Below are positions 22,655 through 35,124 of a stretch of DNA of 64,000 bases, piece by piece. The translations under genes were made by a program, and so were the position numbers. Under the pieces are notes generated by a model. That model had not been told where the DNA came from and did not search any database. It saw only the letters and a program-made list of their open reading frames with translations. Within the stretch, counting starts at the first letter, position 1. Each line of letters starts with the position of its first letter. The stretch comes from Apiospora phragmitis (Eukaryota; Ascomycota; Sordariomycetes; Amphisphaeriales; Apiosporaceae): assembly GCA_038363925.1 (NCBI GenBank), contig JAQQWL010000016.1, forward strand, positions 310,001 through 374,000. The letters run 5' to 3'.

Positions 22655-24883
22655 TCATCGGTCTCCAGTAGCTTTAACCAAGACACGCAGGCTAAAATCA
22701 GGTATCTCGTGCATACCAAAATACCGCTTGTGCGGCTTCGCGTTCGACGGCAGTTTAATGTCATATCGCAACATGAGAACGGCTAGAACAAGCTTGATGA
22801 GGTCTGTAGCGAAAAAACGGCCGGGGCTGCCCAAGAACTCGTTAGTAATCGGCTATAATGAAGAACCCACTGAGAACCAAAGCTCCACAGGACAGTATAC
22901 GATGGCTGAAAGTATGGATCTCAAGGGAGATGATTTTGTAAACAAACATACCAAACATGTTTTCCATGTCCAAAAGTAAGATATTCCAGCCCAGTTCCGG
23001 CAGCCTCATGCTTTGTAGTGTCGGCAGGGTGTTCCTTGCGTAGCTTGCTGAACCGAAAACCGTCGAACAAATCAGGTTTGTGGTAAATGGCTGCATCCTG
23101 GTGGATAGCCACAGTCGGAACGCCTAGACGGGTGCCTTTGGGAATAGATGTGCCGTCTCGGGAGCGGAACCCCTTTCGGGCAATACACATAAGGCCGACT
23201 GCTCGGATAAGCGGTCAGTGGAAGAATAGTATCAAAGTTGATAACCTTCAGCCGGGGGAGAGAGGATGGGCCAGCGACAGACAGGTAGGTGGACGAAGGG
23301 GGGCACAAACTCATAGATATAGGGTTCATCCTGCCAGCCTCTCGTACAAAGCTATCCAGTTTGGTTGCATTGAGCATCGTCTTCTGTGTGATAATCCCGT
23401 TCTCACGAAGGGCTAGGATCTCCTGCCGAAGTGTTGGTGTATACATATCTGGTGTGAGAGCAACCTGTATCACGGCGCCAGTCAGGACCTAGAGCTCGAA
23501 GCTGAAGTTAGTGATATGCATGCTTCTGCCCTCCCCGTCGGTTATGAAAGCGGAAAAGCACCTACAGAACTTGTCTTGTGTATAGCTGCCAGGTTCATCC
23601 CCATCAGCCGTTCCACAGTTTTTGTGACATTCCTTTCACGACTGGGTGCAGTTTCAGCCAGCCATTGGAGCAAATCGACTGGTTTGGCCTCCTTTGCTTT
23701 GTAGTTCTTGCGGAGTCTTGCGAGTACAACGCTGTGCATCACCTCCTCGGCGAACTTCCGCCGTCTCCATGCAGGCGTAAGACGGATGAGGTAGCTATCT
23801 AGTGGTGAGCTTTCGCTTGGAGTTTCTTTATGATGATGGAGTAGTTTTAGACGTGTTGAGGAAATATCCACCTTCAATGGTCGTAGAAGGGGACCACGGG
23901 GGATACATACGGTTTCCACGAGTCGGGAAATGGTCTGATCAACTCAGTGGAGACAAGTACGGCCCTTGTGAAGGCTCGTAAGTTGCCTAGATATACTTCG
24001 TCCCTGCCTATGACAGCCGCGTTAGAGAATGCAGTTTGGCCCAGAGATATGTCACTTACACAACGGATGCCCAACAAAAGCATAACTAACAGCTCGGGCG
24101 ACGACTTTCTGTATCACATTGTGAAGAGTGATAGGGGTGAAGTCTTTGGCACAATTTAGCATGCTGTAGAGGAAGAAGAAGACATGGCCTGAAAGGCAGT
24201 ACTCACCTCGAGGAGATCCTACATACTTATCCAAGGCATCGTTAATCTCCTTGAAAAGACCAGGAGTTAGGGTGCCGATATTCTGGGTGAGCCTTCCAGA
24301 TATGAGACCAAGATGCCACGGTGCGTTGTTTCCGAGGGTCCATTTCGACTGGATCTCCTAGATGCATGGGTAGGGATGATGCAAGACTAAGTAAGACAAG
24401 GAAGTTTTCGTCGACTTACATCGGCACCTATGTCGAGAAAGCTGAGCACATCGGCGGGAGCTGTGAGCAACTTTCAATGGCGGCCAAGGTCAGGGTATAT
24501 ATCCGTGCTAATAAGGGATGGCATGCTCACCTCGGACATCTTGGCCTTGTCCGACACGAGTATGTACTCGCCCCTCAGCGTTGCAATCGTGAAATAGCCA
24601 GATTTGTACTTCTTATAGCCCTTTAAGAGGTAGTATCGCGGCCTCAGCATGAACTTGATGGCACCGCGCCAAGAGGCAAAGAAAGGTGCATGGCCATAGC
24701 CCATTCCATGGACACCGGGTACCTAGAAATCATATGTTAGCCGCATCTCTTCGTGCATAGGTTCGTCGATCGATGAAGAAGAAGCAAACATACCCTTCCG
24801 CGCGCAGTGCTATAGTAGGACCATATGGCATACGCCACGAAAAGCCCCAAGAGAACTGCGCCCCCGACTGACAGGGTCTCCAT
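22655..24883 (-). CDS. Cytochrome P450 monooxygenase, ten exons
   Basis: Exons on the minus strand: 24883-24794, 24722-24531, 24470-24420, 24357-24207, 24143-24060, 24007-23911, 23794-23566, 23488-23311, 23198-22952, 22826-22655. They join in frame to a 496-residue protein with no disruption. An N-terminal membrane anchor (residues about 4-24) is followed by the fungal P450 pattern: WTLGNNAPWHLG, TLHNVIQKVVARA, HPLCRDE, NLAAIHKTSSVLTG (I helix), KLDSFVREAGRMN (ExxR region) and the haem loop FGHGKHVCPGRFFA. The haem-ligand Cys codon is split TG|C by the last intron. The style resembles ER-bound P450s of fungal secondary metabolism, such as the ent-kaurene oxidase-like types. No biosynthetic core gene is nearby, so the substrate is unknown. 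Some acceptors are AAG, and the donor at 23310 is GTTTGT. Confidence 0.85.
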
Positions 24884-25402
24884 GAGTATCTAGGTTAAGT
24901 AGAAGGTATCAGAAGGATAGGAAAGAAAAGAAAAGAAAAGAAAAGAAAAGAAAAGGGGGCGACGAAGTCAGATGCACCCAGTGGCGCGACGGGTAATTAG
25001 CAGCACGTCTCATCAAGTCGGGCGAAAATGTGGGAAATGCGTGTGTTCCAGGACGATAAGCAAGTAAGCAAGCGCCTTGCTTGGATGTCTGAGACAAGTG
25101 AGAATCGGAATGAGTGCCGCCAATCGGGAAATTTGATAGTCACACTCGCTGCTCGGTTCGCTAACACTTAGCGGTACCACCCTGGGTGGCCAGACCGGTC
25201 GCGATCTTCCCCCGCAAATGGACCAAATGAGATAAGAGACAGACCATATGTAGGTGAGTATGGGGATGATATTAACATATTGATGAAGAGGCAAGAGGCT
25301 TATCGGAGAGAGAGACAGAGAGAGTCATATGGGCTACGTTGATATTATCACTAATTGGGCCATTCTGATGGAACGGACTAGGTAGTAGAATCTACCAAGT
25401 AT
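24884..25402. other. P450 upstream region
   Basis: Promoter-side interval of the P450 gene and 3' side of the next minus-strand gene. Contains the AAAAG microsatellite listed separately and short GA-rich runs near 25305-25325. Confidence 0.5.
24921..24955. repeat. (AAAAG)n microsatellite
   Basis: About seven consecutive AAAAG units just upstream of the P450 start. Pentanucleotide repeats of this kind are length-variable. Confidence 0.9.
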
Positions 25403-27061
25403 CTATACCCAGATCTCCGGTGGAGCGTCAAAGTAGTAGAAAGACAACGGCAGTGCCACCATCAGCGATACAAGATACACCCTCAAATACACAAGCGCCC
25501 GGGAGAGAAAGAGCGTGCGTGGGATCCAAGCCAGCTGCTCGCCGACATAGCCAGCCGCCCCCGCAAGTCTCCCACCACCTTCTCCGTCGTTTCCGACACC
25601 GACTTGGGGATAGGCACTGTCCTGAGCACCTCGGCCGCGGCTGCCGATATAAACGTCGGCGGACTCTTCTTCTTCTGCTGTGTCCGTGAGCTATCGTCCG
25701 ACGAGATATCCGGCTCCGGCCAACCCTGCGGGTAGACCTCCTTGATCACCTGCCTAAGGGGCAATCCCTTGTACTGTTCATGGACAGCCGTCCCCGGCTG
25801 CACCTCGACCACCAGCTGCTTGAGCCTGCTCACCAAGACCGGCCTCTCGGGGTGCGCGCCCGACTTGCGGCACGCCTCGGCCGCGGCCTGGACGATCTTG
25901 TCAAGGTGGGACGACAGGGCGATGACGCGCTTCGAGAGCGCCGCCCACCGGATGCGCAGCCTTTCCAGTTCCCCATACGTGCCCGCACCCGCAGCCGGAC
26001 TCACACTCCCGTCCATGCTCACGCCCACGCCCACGCCCGCCTTCGCCGTCGTGACGATGCCCCAGTCCACCGAACCGCGGCGCGTCGGCGGCAGGGTGGC
26101 GCCGAGCGCCTTCTGTAGGACCCGCAGCTCGCCGACGAGGACGTCGGGCTCGGCCGCCAGCCGTTCGAGCCTGTCATCGTAATCAAAGTCGAAGTCCTCC
26201 TCGGCATCGGTCCCGGCCTCGACCCCGACCGAGGGGGGCCCAGTTGCCCCAGTGGCGGGTCGAGGGCACGAGCTGGCTCGACAGGTGGAGCAGCTCCTGG
26301 ACCTGGCCCTTGAGTGTGCAGAGCCGCGAGAGGTCGGCGGCGATGCGGTCGTTGATGTGGGTGCAGTGGACGATCCAGCTGCGGGGCCCCAGTGTCCGCG
26401 GCGATGCGCGCGAGGACCGCCTCATTGGGGACGATAGAAATGCAGAGCCATCGTACTCATCATTACCGTCGCTTCTTCCACTTGCTGAGGTGCCGGACTG
26501 GGAGAAGGGCGTGGACGGAGAGGCAGCTTTAGGCTTGGAAGACTCGCTGAGCATATGTGTTGTACCCTTTTTCGCAGGCCTGTGTTGCGGTTTGGTCTGA
26601 GGCGGAGAATGGGTCGTCTCTTCGTTCTGTTCCGACATGTCAGCAACAGTTTAGGAGCCGTGCTTCGTCACACTACACTCGCTATCCCTCTTCCACAATG
26701 GCCTTACCTACCTTAATAGCAGACATCTCTTCCTCCACTGTCGCCTGAAAATACTTGGCTTGAACTGGACTACCATCATATGCCGTTGAATCTCCTTCTC
26801 CCGTGTCGGTCTCGGTATAACTAGGTCGTGGTTGCTTCGGAGGAAGGGGGTCTCCTACTGGCCCTGCTTGCTGTCCCAGCATGTCAGTCAAGCCCGGTCT
26901 GGAAGGCTTTCTGCCCACGCCAACATCTCTCGGTGTCTGCCTACCTCATCAGCATGCGCCTCGCTGTCGACTGTCGCTTGAATATGTTCGGATTTGGTTT
27001 TGCCACTTGAGAGGCCGTCGTCTGCTTTAGGACCGGCTGTAGAACCTTGCCCCGAGGCCAT
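25403..27061 (-). CDS. Unrecognised tail-anchored protein, three exons (two apparent frameshifts)
   Basis: Proposed exons: 27061-26945, 26870-26712 and 26626-25403. Both introns have GTAGG donors, CAG acceptors and branch points ACTGAC and GCTGAC; all joins are phase 0. The product is about 499 residues once a 1-nt gain in the run at 26233-26238 and a 1-nt loss at 25498-25503 are allowed for. The N-terminus is polar and has two related segments (HIQATVDSEAHADE and YFQATVEEEMSAIK). The middle is helical (about residues 150-340, no Cys motifs). The C-terminus, in the corrected frame, ends in a single hydrophobic segment VYLVSLMVALPLSFYYF shortly before the stop, which suggests a tail anchor in an organelle membrane. 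I do not recognise the family. A shorter model starts at the ATG at 26638 and omits the first two exons. Confidence 0.55.
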
Positions 27062-27413
27062 ATTCAAGATACACCGCAGAACTATGAGACATCTGTTCTT
27101 CGCAAATATAAATTATTGGGATGCTCCTCAGAATCTGCTGCAGAAATGCAGGAATGCGGGAATAAGGCAGCCTCCAGTAGTCGGCTTTGCTTTCAACAAA
27201 GGATCGAAACTGCAGGGTTTCGAACACGCTTGAATGAGGGAGGCTTGTCAAAGAATCCCCTAAGCTAACGTGAGTAAATGATGAACAAAGACATTATTAC
27301 AGAATGACGCATTCTCCAGGGTGCAATCAGTAGAAGCAGTGCTCGACATAATAGTCATGTAAAATTGAGAAAACAAATCGGTCTAGATATAGCTCGCTCA
27401 AAAAAAGTCAAGT
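27062..27413. other. Spacer between tandem minus-strand genes
   Basis: Downstream of the sulfite reductase gene and upstream of the tail-anchored-protein gene. No features are seen beyond likely promoter and 3'-UTR sequence. Confidence 0.45.
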
Positions 27414-30400
27414 CTAGTAAACTTCGAGTACGTAACGGCCCTCCTCCTTGAGCCTATCAATCTCCTTTTTGGAGTCGACCTTCTTACCGCTGGTGCGGGC
27501 TTCGGTCTCAATCGCCTCCTGCAGAACCTCAGTCACGTCAGGCACAGGCCAAGTCGGGCCACAGAGGTAGAATGAGCCCTCGTTGGTGATGTACGCCTTG
27601 ACGATGTTGTTGATAGTTTGCCGCATCCTGTCCTGAATGTAGATCTTCTGCGGCTGGTCACGCGAGAAAGCAGCACCGAGTAGAGTGATGACGCCAGCGT
27701 CAACGTAGGCCTCCCACTCCTCACCATACAAATACTCTTCACGCTGGTGACGAGATCCGAGGTAGAGAAGAATCTCACCGATCTCCTTGCCCTGGGCCTT
27801 CTGCATGGCGCGGTATTGGACGAAGGCGCGGAATGGAGCCAGACCAGTGCCAAGACCGGCCATAATAAGCGGCGCATCATCGCGAGTGGGCAGCTTCATG
27901 ACAGATGGCTTAACCGATGCGGTGATGGTGCTGCCAGCCGGGAGACGGCTCAAGTAACGGGTCGCCTGGCCGTATCGGTCACGTCCCTTGGTATCGACCC
28001 AGTTGACAACGACGATCATGAGTGCGACCGCGTTGGGGGTGACGGCCTGTGCTGAAGCGATGGAGTATTCACGACGCTTGAGCGGACCAACGAGGCGGAC
28101 CATGTCGGTGAAGCTGAGACGGGCAGAACGGAACTCTTCCAAGATATCGGCATATGTCAGGGTATCGACCTCGTTGCGCTTCTTGAACTCATCAGCGCCT
28201 TCCTGAGAACCAAGTCCCTGCAGTTTCTTCTTCTCAATCTCATCGCTAGCGAATTCGGCCAGGGATTCGTAGAACCTCTTGGGTGGCTTTCCGAAGATGT
28301 CGATGTTCTGCATCAATGACTGGAACACGGTGCGAGTCTCCATAAAGTCGCCATCTCGGCCGGGTACTTGTACAAGCTCGTCGCCATTGAGACCATATGA
28401 TTCGATGAACTCCTGCACCAGTTCTGGGTCGTTGTCGGCATGAATACCGAGTGCCTCACCGATCTTGTACGTAAGGCCGGAGTTGCCCAGGTCAAACTCG
28501 ATGTGGAAAATGTTGCGGTCATATGTCGCAGGAGTCAGTCTGCGGTTCTCCTTGACCGAGATGGTGTAAGTCTTGACCGTCTGTTCAGGTCGCAGACTGA
28601 TTTCGGTTCCGTAAGCTTCCTTAAACAGAAGACCCTTTGCAGCGGAAGTCCAAGTGCCGGTCTGAATGTCTTGTTCCACGTTCTCCTTCTCGAAGGGAAC
28701 AAAGCTGCTGGATTTCGCAGAAGTGGGAAGAGGAGCAGATGCCTCGCCGGTGGTCTCGGCCCATGTCTCGGGGACTTCGAATTTGATAAGGCATTTGTCC
28801 AGAGCGTCGTTGCACTCCTGCAAAGCAACGGCGTTGCCCTCCTGGGTGGCCAACTGTTGTAAGGTCTCCGACTTGAGATCAGGACGAGCCACTCGAAGAA
28901 AAGTGAGATCGACAAGCAGTCTGGCGACATTCTTGTCATGCTCGAAAGCGGTCGAAGGAGCCGAATCCAGTATATGAAGCTCGATGCCTCTAGCTTGGAC
29001 ATCCGTACGAACGGCATCCGGGACTCGCTTCTCGACGTCTTCGTCCTTGAAGTTCGGCAGCTTCAGCACTAACTTGCCACCAGACTTGACAATTTGCGAA
29101 GTGGCAACTTCTTTAAGCAACTTCTCGTCGCCAACGAAGACGACATCAGCCTCTTCGATTGCGTATGGGGCATCGATGGACTTCTTAGACGACCTCAAGT
29201 CTGTTCGAACAACGCCTCCCTGAACCAAGTTGTCATGAGTCTCGTTGACGAAGACGTTGTGGCTGGAATCCCGAGAGAGCAAATTGCCAACAACCATGGG
29301 TGCGTTCAGAGACACGGAGTCATCCACATCCCAGAAGACATACTGGGCAACATTTTCCAGTTGGGGAAGCAGAGTCTTCTTGTGGGCCGGGACATCTTTA
29401 CCGATTGCCTTGAGGATGGAAGCAGTAAATGTAGTAGGCGAGAAAATGTCTGCGGCGGCATACTTGGCATCGATCACAGTAGGTGCGGATGTCCACTTGT
29501 CAGTGAAAGAGACAGAGGTAAAAACATCCGAGTAGAGAGTAGACTGGACGGAGGCATCGGTAACAGCCGACGCATCGTGCACCTGGCCAAGGACGACAAT
29601 ACCGCTGGCTGAAGCAGGAAGGACCTTGAGGAATGCTTCTTCAACAAAAGGTCGGTAGACTCGGACGCTCACGGCACCAATCTTGAAGCCCTTGTCCGAC
29701 AGATCCTGAACCACTTGCTTGGCTAACTGGGACTCAACGCTACCGAAAACAACAACAACAGTCTCGGCCTCTTTGTGGCCGCTATACTCGAAAAGCTCGT
29801 ATTCGGTACCAAGTTCGCCATTGAACGAATTCAGTAGCTCAACAACCTTGCCGGCCGAATCGAGGCGTTGGTTCAAGGCATCAGCTGCTGCCGACACGGT
29901 GTTGTATACCGTGGAAACGCCGGCCTCGCTCAGAGCGTCGATGACGCGGGTGGTCTCGCGGGAAGTGCGGACGCCATCGTAGATGTGAAGTGTAGGAAGA
30001 ACCTTGGCCATTAACGTAGCGAACAGCGACATGTGCTGTGCCTCGTATGCGGAAGAGCTGGATACCAGACCAAGGCCAAGCTCCTCGGCCAGCTGCATGG
30101 CGGAACCGTACTCAGGGACAAGTCCGCTGTTGCTAGAGTAATCTGCCGCAGCAATGTGGGCGACGAAGGGGCTGGCCACACCATACAGCAGAGCCAGCTG
30201 GTCCAGAGACGAGCGCAAGCTGCGTAGACTCAGGGATGGCGCCAACAGAGTCTGGGGGATATGTCGCTTGCTCAAGTTAAAGTCTTTAGAGATATGTACC
30301 CGAGCGCAAATGCGCCGGCGCCGGTACGGGTTTGGAGGGGCACGACATTGGTGTTATAGCCATGAATATTCTGGTCGTTGTTCTTGCTCCAGCTCTTGAC

Positions 30401-30643
30401 AGCCACGTCGAGGTCGAAGGTCTCGGGCGAGTAAGAGAAGATCTTGTCGGAGAGCTTGTATGCGATCTGCTGAACCAGCAGCTGGCTGGTCACGTAGGTA
30501 GGACCCGAGATCGAGGACAGAGCGACAGGCTGGCCAAAAGGCAGGCTGGAGGACTGCTTGGTGAACTCGTTACGTTGGTCCATCTTGTCGGTGGTAGGGA
30601 CGCGGTCGGTAGGCGCACCGCTCTCCTGCTGCTTCAACTGCAT
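27414..30643 (-). CDS. MET10: Sulfite reductase [NADPH] flavoprotein alpha component (one apparent 1-nt deletion)
   Basis: About 1,076 residues from the ATG at 30643, with one missing base near 30286-30292; a second in-frame ATG is at 30583 and could be the true start. Order of parts: an N-terminal pyruvate:ferredoxin-oxidoreductase-like region (GPTYVTSQLLVQQIAYKLSD, TRTGAGAFALGYI), a long middle segment, then a ferredoxin-reductase-like module with the FAD-binding RREYSIAS motif, the NADPH-binding APLIMAGLGTGLAPFRAF region, LYLGSRHQREEYLY and the C-terminal GRYVLEVY. The protein moves electrons from NADPH to the haemoprotein beta subunit (MET5) for sulfite-to-sulfide reduction in cysteine and methionine synthesis. 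Upstream of the break the frame reads FALGYIS; downstream it resumes as KDFNLSKRHIPQTLL. No intron is visible. Confidence 0.92.
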
Positions 30644-31718
30644 TCTGGCGATTCCGGGAAACAACAGTTCACTCGCGGGGCTACTTGTACAGGCAAACGA
30701 CAAAGATCAACGACAAGAGAAAGGAATGAATAGAAACACGGTAGATTTATTGCCGAAGACGTCTGAAGTGTTCGATCCTCAAACGGGCGCAAGTCTTGGA
30801 CTTTTGTGAGGCGCAACCGTGAAGCGATACTTGAAACCTCGAGTATAGATACCAAAGGGAAAGAGGAAGTTCATGATGGCAGGAGAAAGCGAATAGATAA
30901 AACTGGACCTACTCATAGTCACGGCCGAATACGGCCACTTTTTTTACGATGGAGGGCGATTGCGCCATCGCAATCCCCGGTGAATGGGTGACATGCCATT
31001 TCTTCATCGAGGCTCGAAAAGTTATTGTGGACAATGGATGAGTAAACGGCGTCGCAAAAGCTCGCGGACAGAATCACGCAATTGAAGCTTAACCTAAAAA
31101 GGCCTGGTTTTTATCGCTGACCAATGCACTTTTCCCAGGGGTCCATCGGATCTAGATAATCTGATGCACCGACTGCCGCTTGCACCCTTAGTACTGCAGC
31201 ATAGCCTGTACATACCATACCGACTTATCACCGTGTTTTGGTCGCATTACTAACAGTAGATAGACCCCTAGTTTCTCAACGGTGAAAGCGAAGAAAGGGG
31301 AAGCTGTTGAAAGAAAATGCCGACATGATTCTGTACAGACGTCAGTAAGTAATACATATCCAGTGTTGTCCAATTGCCAGGTCGTATGGCGACCATGCCA
31401 GAATCGAGCCGGAGTCGAAAGGTCCAGCAAACCGTCTTGCGCTTCTCATGCCATCGACATGTACCAGTGTGGCATGCAAATTACATGGATACAGGCCCCT
31501 CGCGGCTGCTCGGTACCGACAGCCGGGTCAGCCTCGACAGCCGCACCCCGCGTTCCCATCAGTCCGGGAGTCGGGACCCCACGAACCATTCCATAATCCA
31601 GACCCCTCATCGCGCCATATTGCGATGGATAATATTTGAGATGGAGGCTTGACATATGAACGCCAAGACTTGTGCCATATCACTGTCTCTTAGTAGTATA
31701 CATTTCTTTCTTCTCGTC
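30644..31718. other. Divergent promoter region, MET10 / nitrilase-family gene
   Basis: About 1.1 kb between oppositely directed genes. I looked for a perfect sulfur-regulator (CYS3-type) palindrome near the MET10 side and found none. No gene is supported. Confidence 0.5.
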
Positions 31719-32748
31719 ATGGCACCTGTATATAAAGTCGCTCTTATCCAACTACATCCTCAGGTATGCTGCCATATCCGCGAGGAGGCTCGGGGTGTTC
31801 AGGAGCTTCGGGCCGTTTGACGTCACTCAGGTTACTTGAGTGAGTTACCAACGTATCGATACGTATTGCTAACGTCTCGCAAAGCCCGTCTTTCCAGCTG
31901 AGAACTTTGCCAAGGCGATATCCTTCATCAAGGATGCGGCGAAGCAGGGCTGCCATTTAGCCGTGCTGCCCGAGTACCACTTGACATCATGGGTGCCTGA
32001 CGACCCCCAATTTCGGCAGTCGTGCACAGAGTCCATGAAGTACCTAGACAAGTATCAGGCGCTTGCCAAGGAGCTCAGCATCTGCATCTTGCCCGGAACT
32101 ATCGTGGAAGTCCACGCCGACGACAACAGCAGCACGTCGAGCGAGGGGCCGTCCATGCTCAACGTGGCGTATTTCATCTCGTCTAGCGGTGATGTTGTAG
32201 GAAGATACCAGAAGAAGAATCTCTGGCATCCCGAGCGCCATCACTTGGTCTCGTCGGCGCACGACCCGCACGAGGCGTTTGATACGCCCTTGGGTCGTGT
32301 AGGCATGGTCGCATGCTGGGATCTCGCCTTCCCCGAGGCCTTCCGGGAGCTCATCTCGGACGGCGCTGAGATCATCTGCGTGCCATCTTTTTGGACCATG
32401 AAAGATGTCAATGACGAAGGCTGGGACCTGAATAATAATGGCGAGGCCGAATTCCTGAATAGCGCGGTCGTCACTCGCGCATTCGAGAACACGTGCGCCG
32501 TCATCTTCGTCAACGCCGGTGGGCCCGCCGAAAAGGGAGAGAAGACCAACTTTGCCGGCCTAAGTCAGCTCGCTCTCCCACATATGGGCTCGGTGGGTAG
32601 GATGGGCCGCGCGGAGGGCATGAACATCGTTGAATTGGATAAGGATGTCCTGAGGATTGGCGAGGAGAACTACAAGGTTCGAGAGGACATGAAGCGTGAA
32701 GGTTGGCATTACGCCTATACGCGCATAAGAGAAGGAGGCAAGTTGTAA
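31719..32748 (+). CDS. Carbon-nitrogen hydrolase (nitrilase superfamily)
   Basis: Exons 31719-31763 and 31885-32748. The intron (31764-31884) has a GTATGC donor, the branch point GCTAAC and an AAG acceptor. Product 302 residues. The Glu-Lys-Cys triad of the superfamily is visible: Glu45 (LPEYHLTSW), Lys125 (YQKKNLWHPERH) and Cys159 (VACWDLAFPEAF). The length and single-domain layout fit the amidase/carbamoylase/nitrilase branches, which hydrolyse non-peptide C-N bonds. There is no targeting signal, so a cytosolic location is likely. The branch and substrate cannot be settled from sequence. The reading frame is undisturbed. Confidence 0.88.
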
Positions 32749-33084
32749 TTAATTATCGCAAACGAGTCTTCGATAATCGTCGAATTCATGTCATGTACGA
32801 TGAATCAAGGGATCTTGGATCTTTTTCGACTGAAACATGGAGCAGTCGCGTTGTGTGATGAAGGCAGGCGCGTTGCCAGCCACCACAGGGAGTGCGACGT
32901 CATGTGGATTGGCTCTTCCCAATAACCTGCAAGTCGTGCCTACACTTCTATCGGGCGTCAACCCGCATTTCTCCTCATCTTCGTGTACCGTGCTGCCTCT
33001 AAAAACAACTACACCTCCATCCTCATCCTCATCCTTATCCTCATCCAAATACCACGTCTCAGGAAATCAATACCGCAAACCACC
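32749..33084. other. Spacer with (CCTCAT)-like repeat
   Basis: Tandem-gene spacer. A pyrimidine-rich imperfect CCTCAT/CCTTAT tract at about 33011-33048 lies just before the next start codon. Confidence 0.5.
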
Positions 33085-33921
33085 ATGGCGGGCATCCCGA
33101 ACGATGTCGTGGCAGCGCTAACGACGGTCTTTACACCACCGCCAGGGTGCGCCAACCGCTACGCCGTCTTCATCGCATCCCCTACGCCAATTGGTGGTAC
33201 CAGCACCAACCCACCGAGCAGCGGCTGGATTGACCCATCGTTCACGAAGTGCAATCCTCCGCAGTATACGAACAACTATCCAACGTTCAGTCCGGGCGTG
33301 TGTCCAAAGCAGATGAGCATCGTCTCCTCCACATCCCGTGTTGATGGTGGCAAGACAAGATGGACTGGTGCTTGCTGTCAAAGGTGTGTATATGAATGAC
33401 TTCTCCTGCGCCGATAATGATGCTGCGATACGAGCTAATTCGCGTGACACAGCGGCTTCTCTACAGCTGAGCTGGACCCCCAGTGGATATGCACGTCGTC
33501 TGTCACCACACCCATGCCCTTCTTGCTGGACCCGAACATATCCACGGCCGACATCTACACCACACTCTCTAACATATGGATCGAACACGACCAAGTGACG
33601 GTCCAATGGGAAGAGAAGGACCTTGCTGTGTTTCCTCCCAGTGTCGCAGCTCACTATGCGTCAATCATGGGTAAACCCGCAGCACCGGAGAATACCGGCA
33701 CTGCCAGTTCGGCATCTGGAGTGCCAGTGACGCCGGCGTCCACGTCGCCATCACCTACGAATTCAGCATCCCCAACGGAGCCCGAAATCACGGCTAAGCC
33801 ATCGGCAACACCCGACATACCACCATCCTCATCGAGCCCCAGCCCCTTGACAACTAGAACTGCATCAAGCAATGGGTCTGCTCGGGCTCGCCCGCTCAGG
33901 TTCCGAAGGAGACATGCATAA
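33085..33921 (+). CDS. Conserved Pezizomycotina Cys-containing protein with Ser/Thr/Pro-rich tail
   Basis: Exons 33085-33383 and 33453-33921 (intron 33384-33452, GTGTGT...CAG) give 255 residues. The N-terminal half (residues about 1-165) holds spaced Cys residues (PPPGCANRY, FTKCNPP, PGVCPKQM, GACCQS, WICTSS) and the segments DGGKTRWTGACC, PMPFLLDPNISTADIYTTL and HDQVTVQWEEKDL. This is a layout I know from many uncharacterised ascomycete proteins. The second half is Ser/Thr/Pro/Ala-rich and ends in a basic RARPLRFRRRHA. Relatives often continue into a transmembrane helix. None is seen here, and there is no clear signal peptide, so the location is uncertain. No function can be assigned. Confidence 0.7.
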
Positions 33922-34401
33922 ACATGTTAGAAGGGGTTACACATGCTCTTATCGGGGTGTTGGGTAGCTAGAATTCTCTGAAGAATGCCACAGCATAACT
34001 ACATCTCCTAGAACAGGATAATCCCTCAATGCTCCGCCGTCATACAGATAAGGGCAAACATGTATCTTATAGTTAGCTATTGTTAATAAAAGGTCACTCA
34101 CCATTCAATGACGGTACTAACGAAAGTGGAGTCGCTAATCTCACTTTCACTATACGGACAAGAGCCTGTATCTCCTCGAAACATGCTCTCTGCTTTTGCA
34201 AATTTGTAACTCCGTTTCAATGTTAACTTACATATGATGCCCCATAAGACAGTGCAATGCTTCTTTTAGTAACATATCTTCATTAATCGATAGGCCATGT
34301 ATATCTTTCCGCTCGACTTGTATCATGTTGAACCGTTCATATATAAAAAATGGTGAATTCACCACGGCAACAGACAGTTCATGTATGAATGAGACATTAT
34401 G
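33922..34401. other. AT-rich convergent interval
   Basis: Noticeably AT-rich compared with the flanks; no coding signal. Confidence 0.45.
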
Positions 34402-34876
34402 TTATTCTGGACCTGACCATGTCTCTGCATTTGCATCCTTGGTCAGAGCCGTGCAATCATCGCACTCCTGATGCATGAGATAGAATCCATGACAACCTCC
34501 AGGGCAGCCATGCCTCTGCGCTTGCAGATCACGGGCTTGCCAGTGGTCGGGGAGACGCTCTGCCCGCATCGAACGGGCAGTTTGATCCAATGACTACAGG
34601 CCCAGCGCACGAAGTACTGCCCACAGAAACAGGGTCTATCCTGGCCGTTGTGGCTGCCGTCGTCTCCCCGGGAGTATGCCAGTACTTGAACTTGGTTCCT
34701 ATCTGCCACTTGATGACTTCGAATGGCTCGACCACCCTCTCGGCTGCTGCTGTCCCAACGATGGCAGCTTTTGTGAGATCTGGTTGGTGAGAGGAACTAA
34801 GGTATTTGGGCATGGTGTGATGGTGTACTTGTTGTGGATGAAATTCAGTAAGGGTCTTGGTAGTTTGATTCGCCAT
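34402..34876 (-). CDS. Small Cys-rich protein (two apparent 1-nt deletions)
   Basis: From the ATG at 34876, adding one base in the run of four at 34666-34669 and one near 34518-34521 gives a continuous 158-residue protein. Its second half contains CFCGQYFVRWACSHWIKL, RCGQSV, VICKRQRHGCPGGCHGFY and QECDDCTAL. Nine Cys residues in CxC, CxxC and single positions suggest a zinc-binding or disulfide-rich small protein. The two halves of this Cys pattern lie in different frames in the given sequence, and that is the reason for proposing the corrections. I do not recognise a named family. A diverged related copy is at 35,125-35,550. Confidence 0.45.
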
Positions 34877-35124
34877 TAAGGGTGGTGAAATTCACGCCAC
34901 ATATACCATCTGCTAACAATGAAGGTGAATGCCATTGTCTATTATGCTTTAACCTTCATTGTTTCTCTTCATTATTAAGCCTTTGTACTAGTGATCAGAG
35001 ACTAAGAGATGGGGAACCTGCATTACTTGGTTCTGACTTGTCTTTTTAACCAAGTGAACGGACCCCTGCCTCTGACCGAGGCTCTTCGTTTCCCGCAGCC
35101 GATCCTCTTCAACTATTTGACCAA

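Noticed and set aside
22655..32748. Secondary-metabolite gene cluster around the P450
   Set aside because: The neighbours are sulfite reductase, vigilin, an unknown tail-anchored protein and a nitrilase-family enzyme; there is no polyketide synthase, NRPS, terpene synthase or prenyltransferase.
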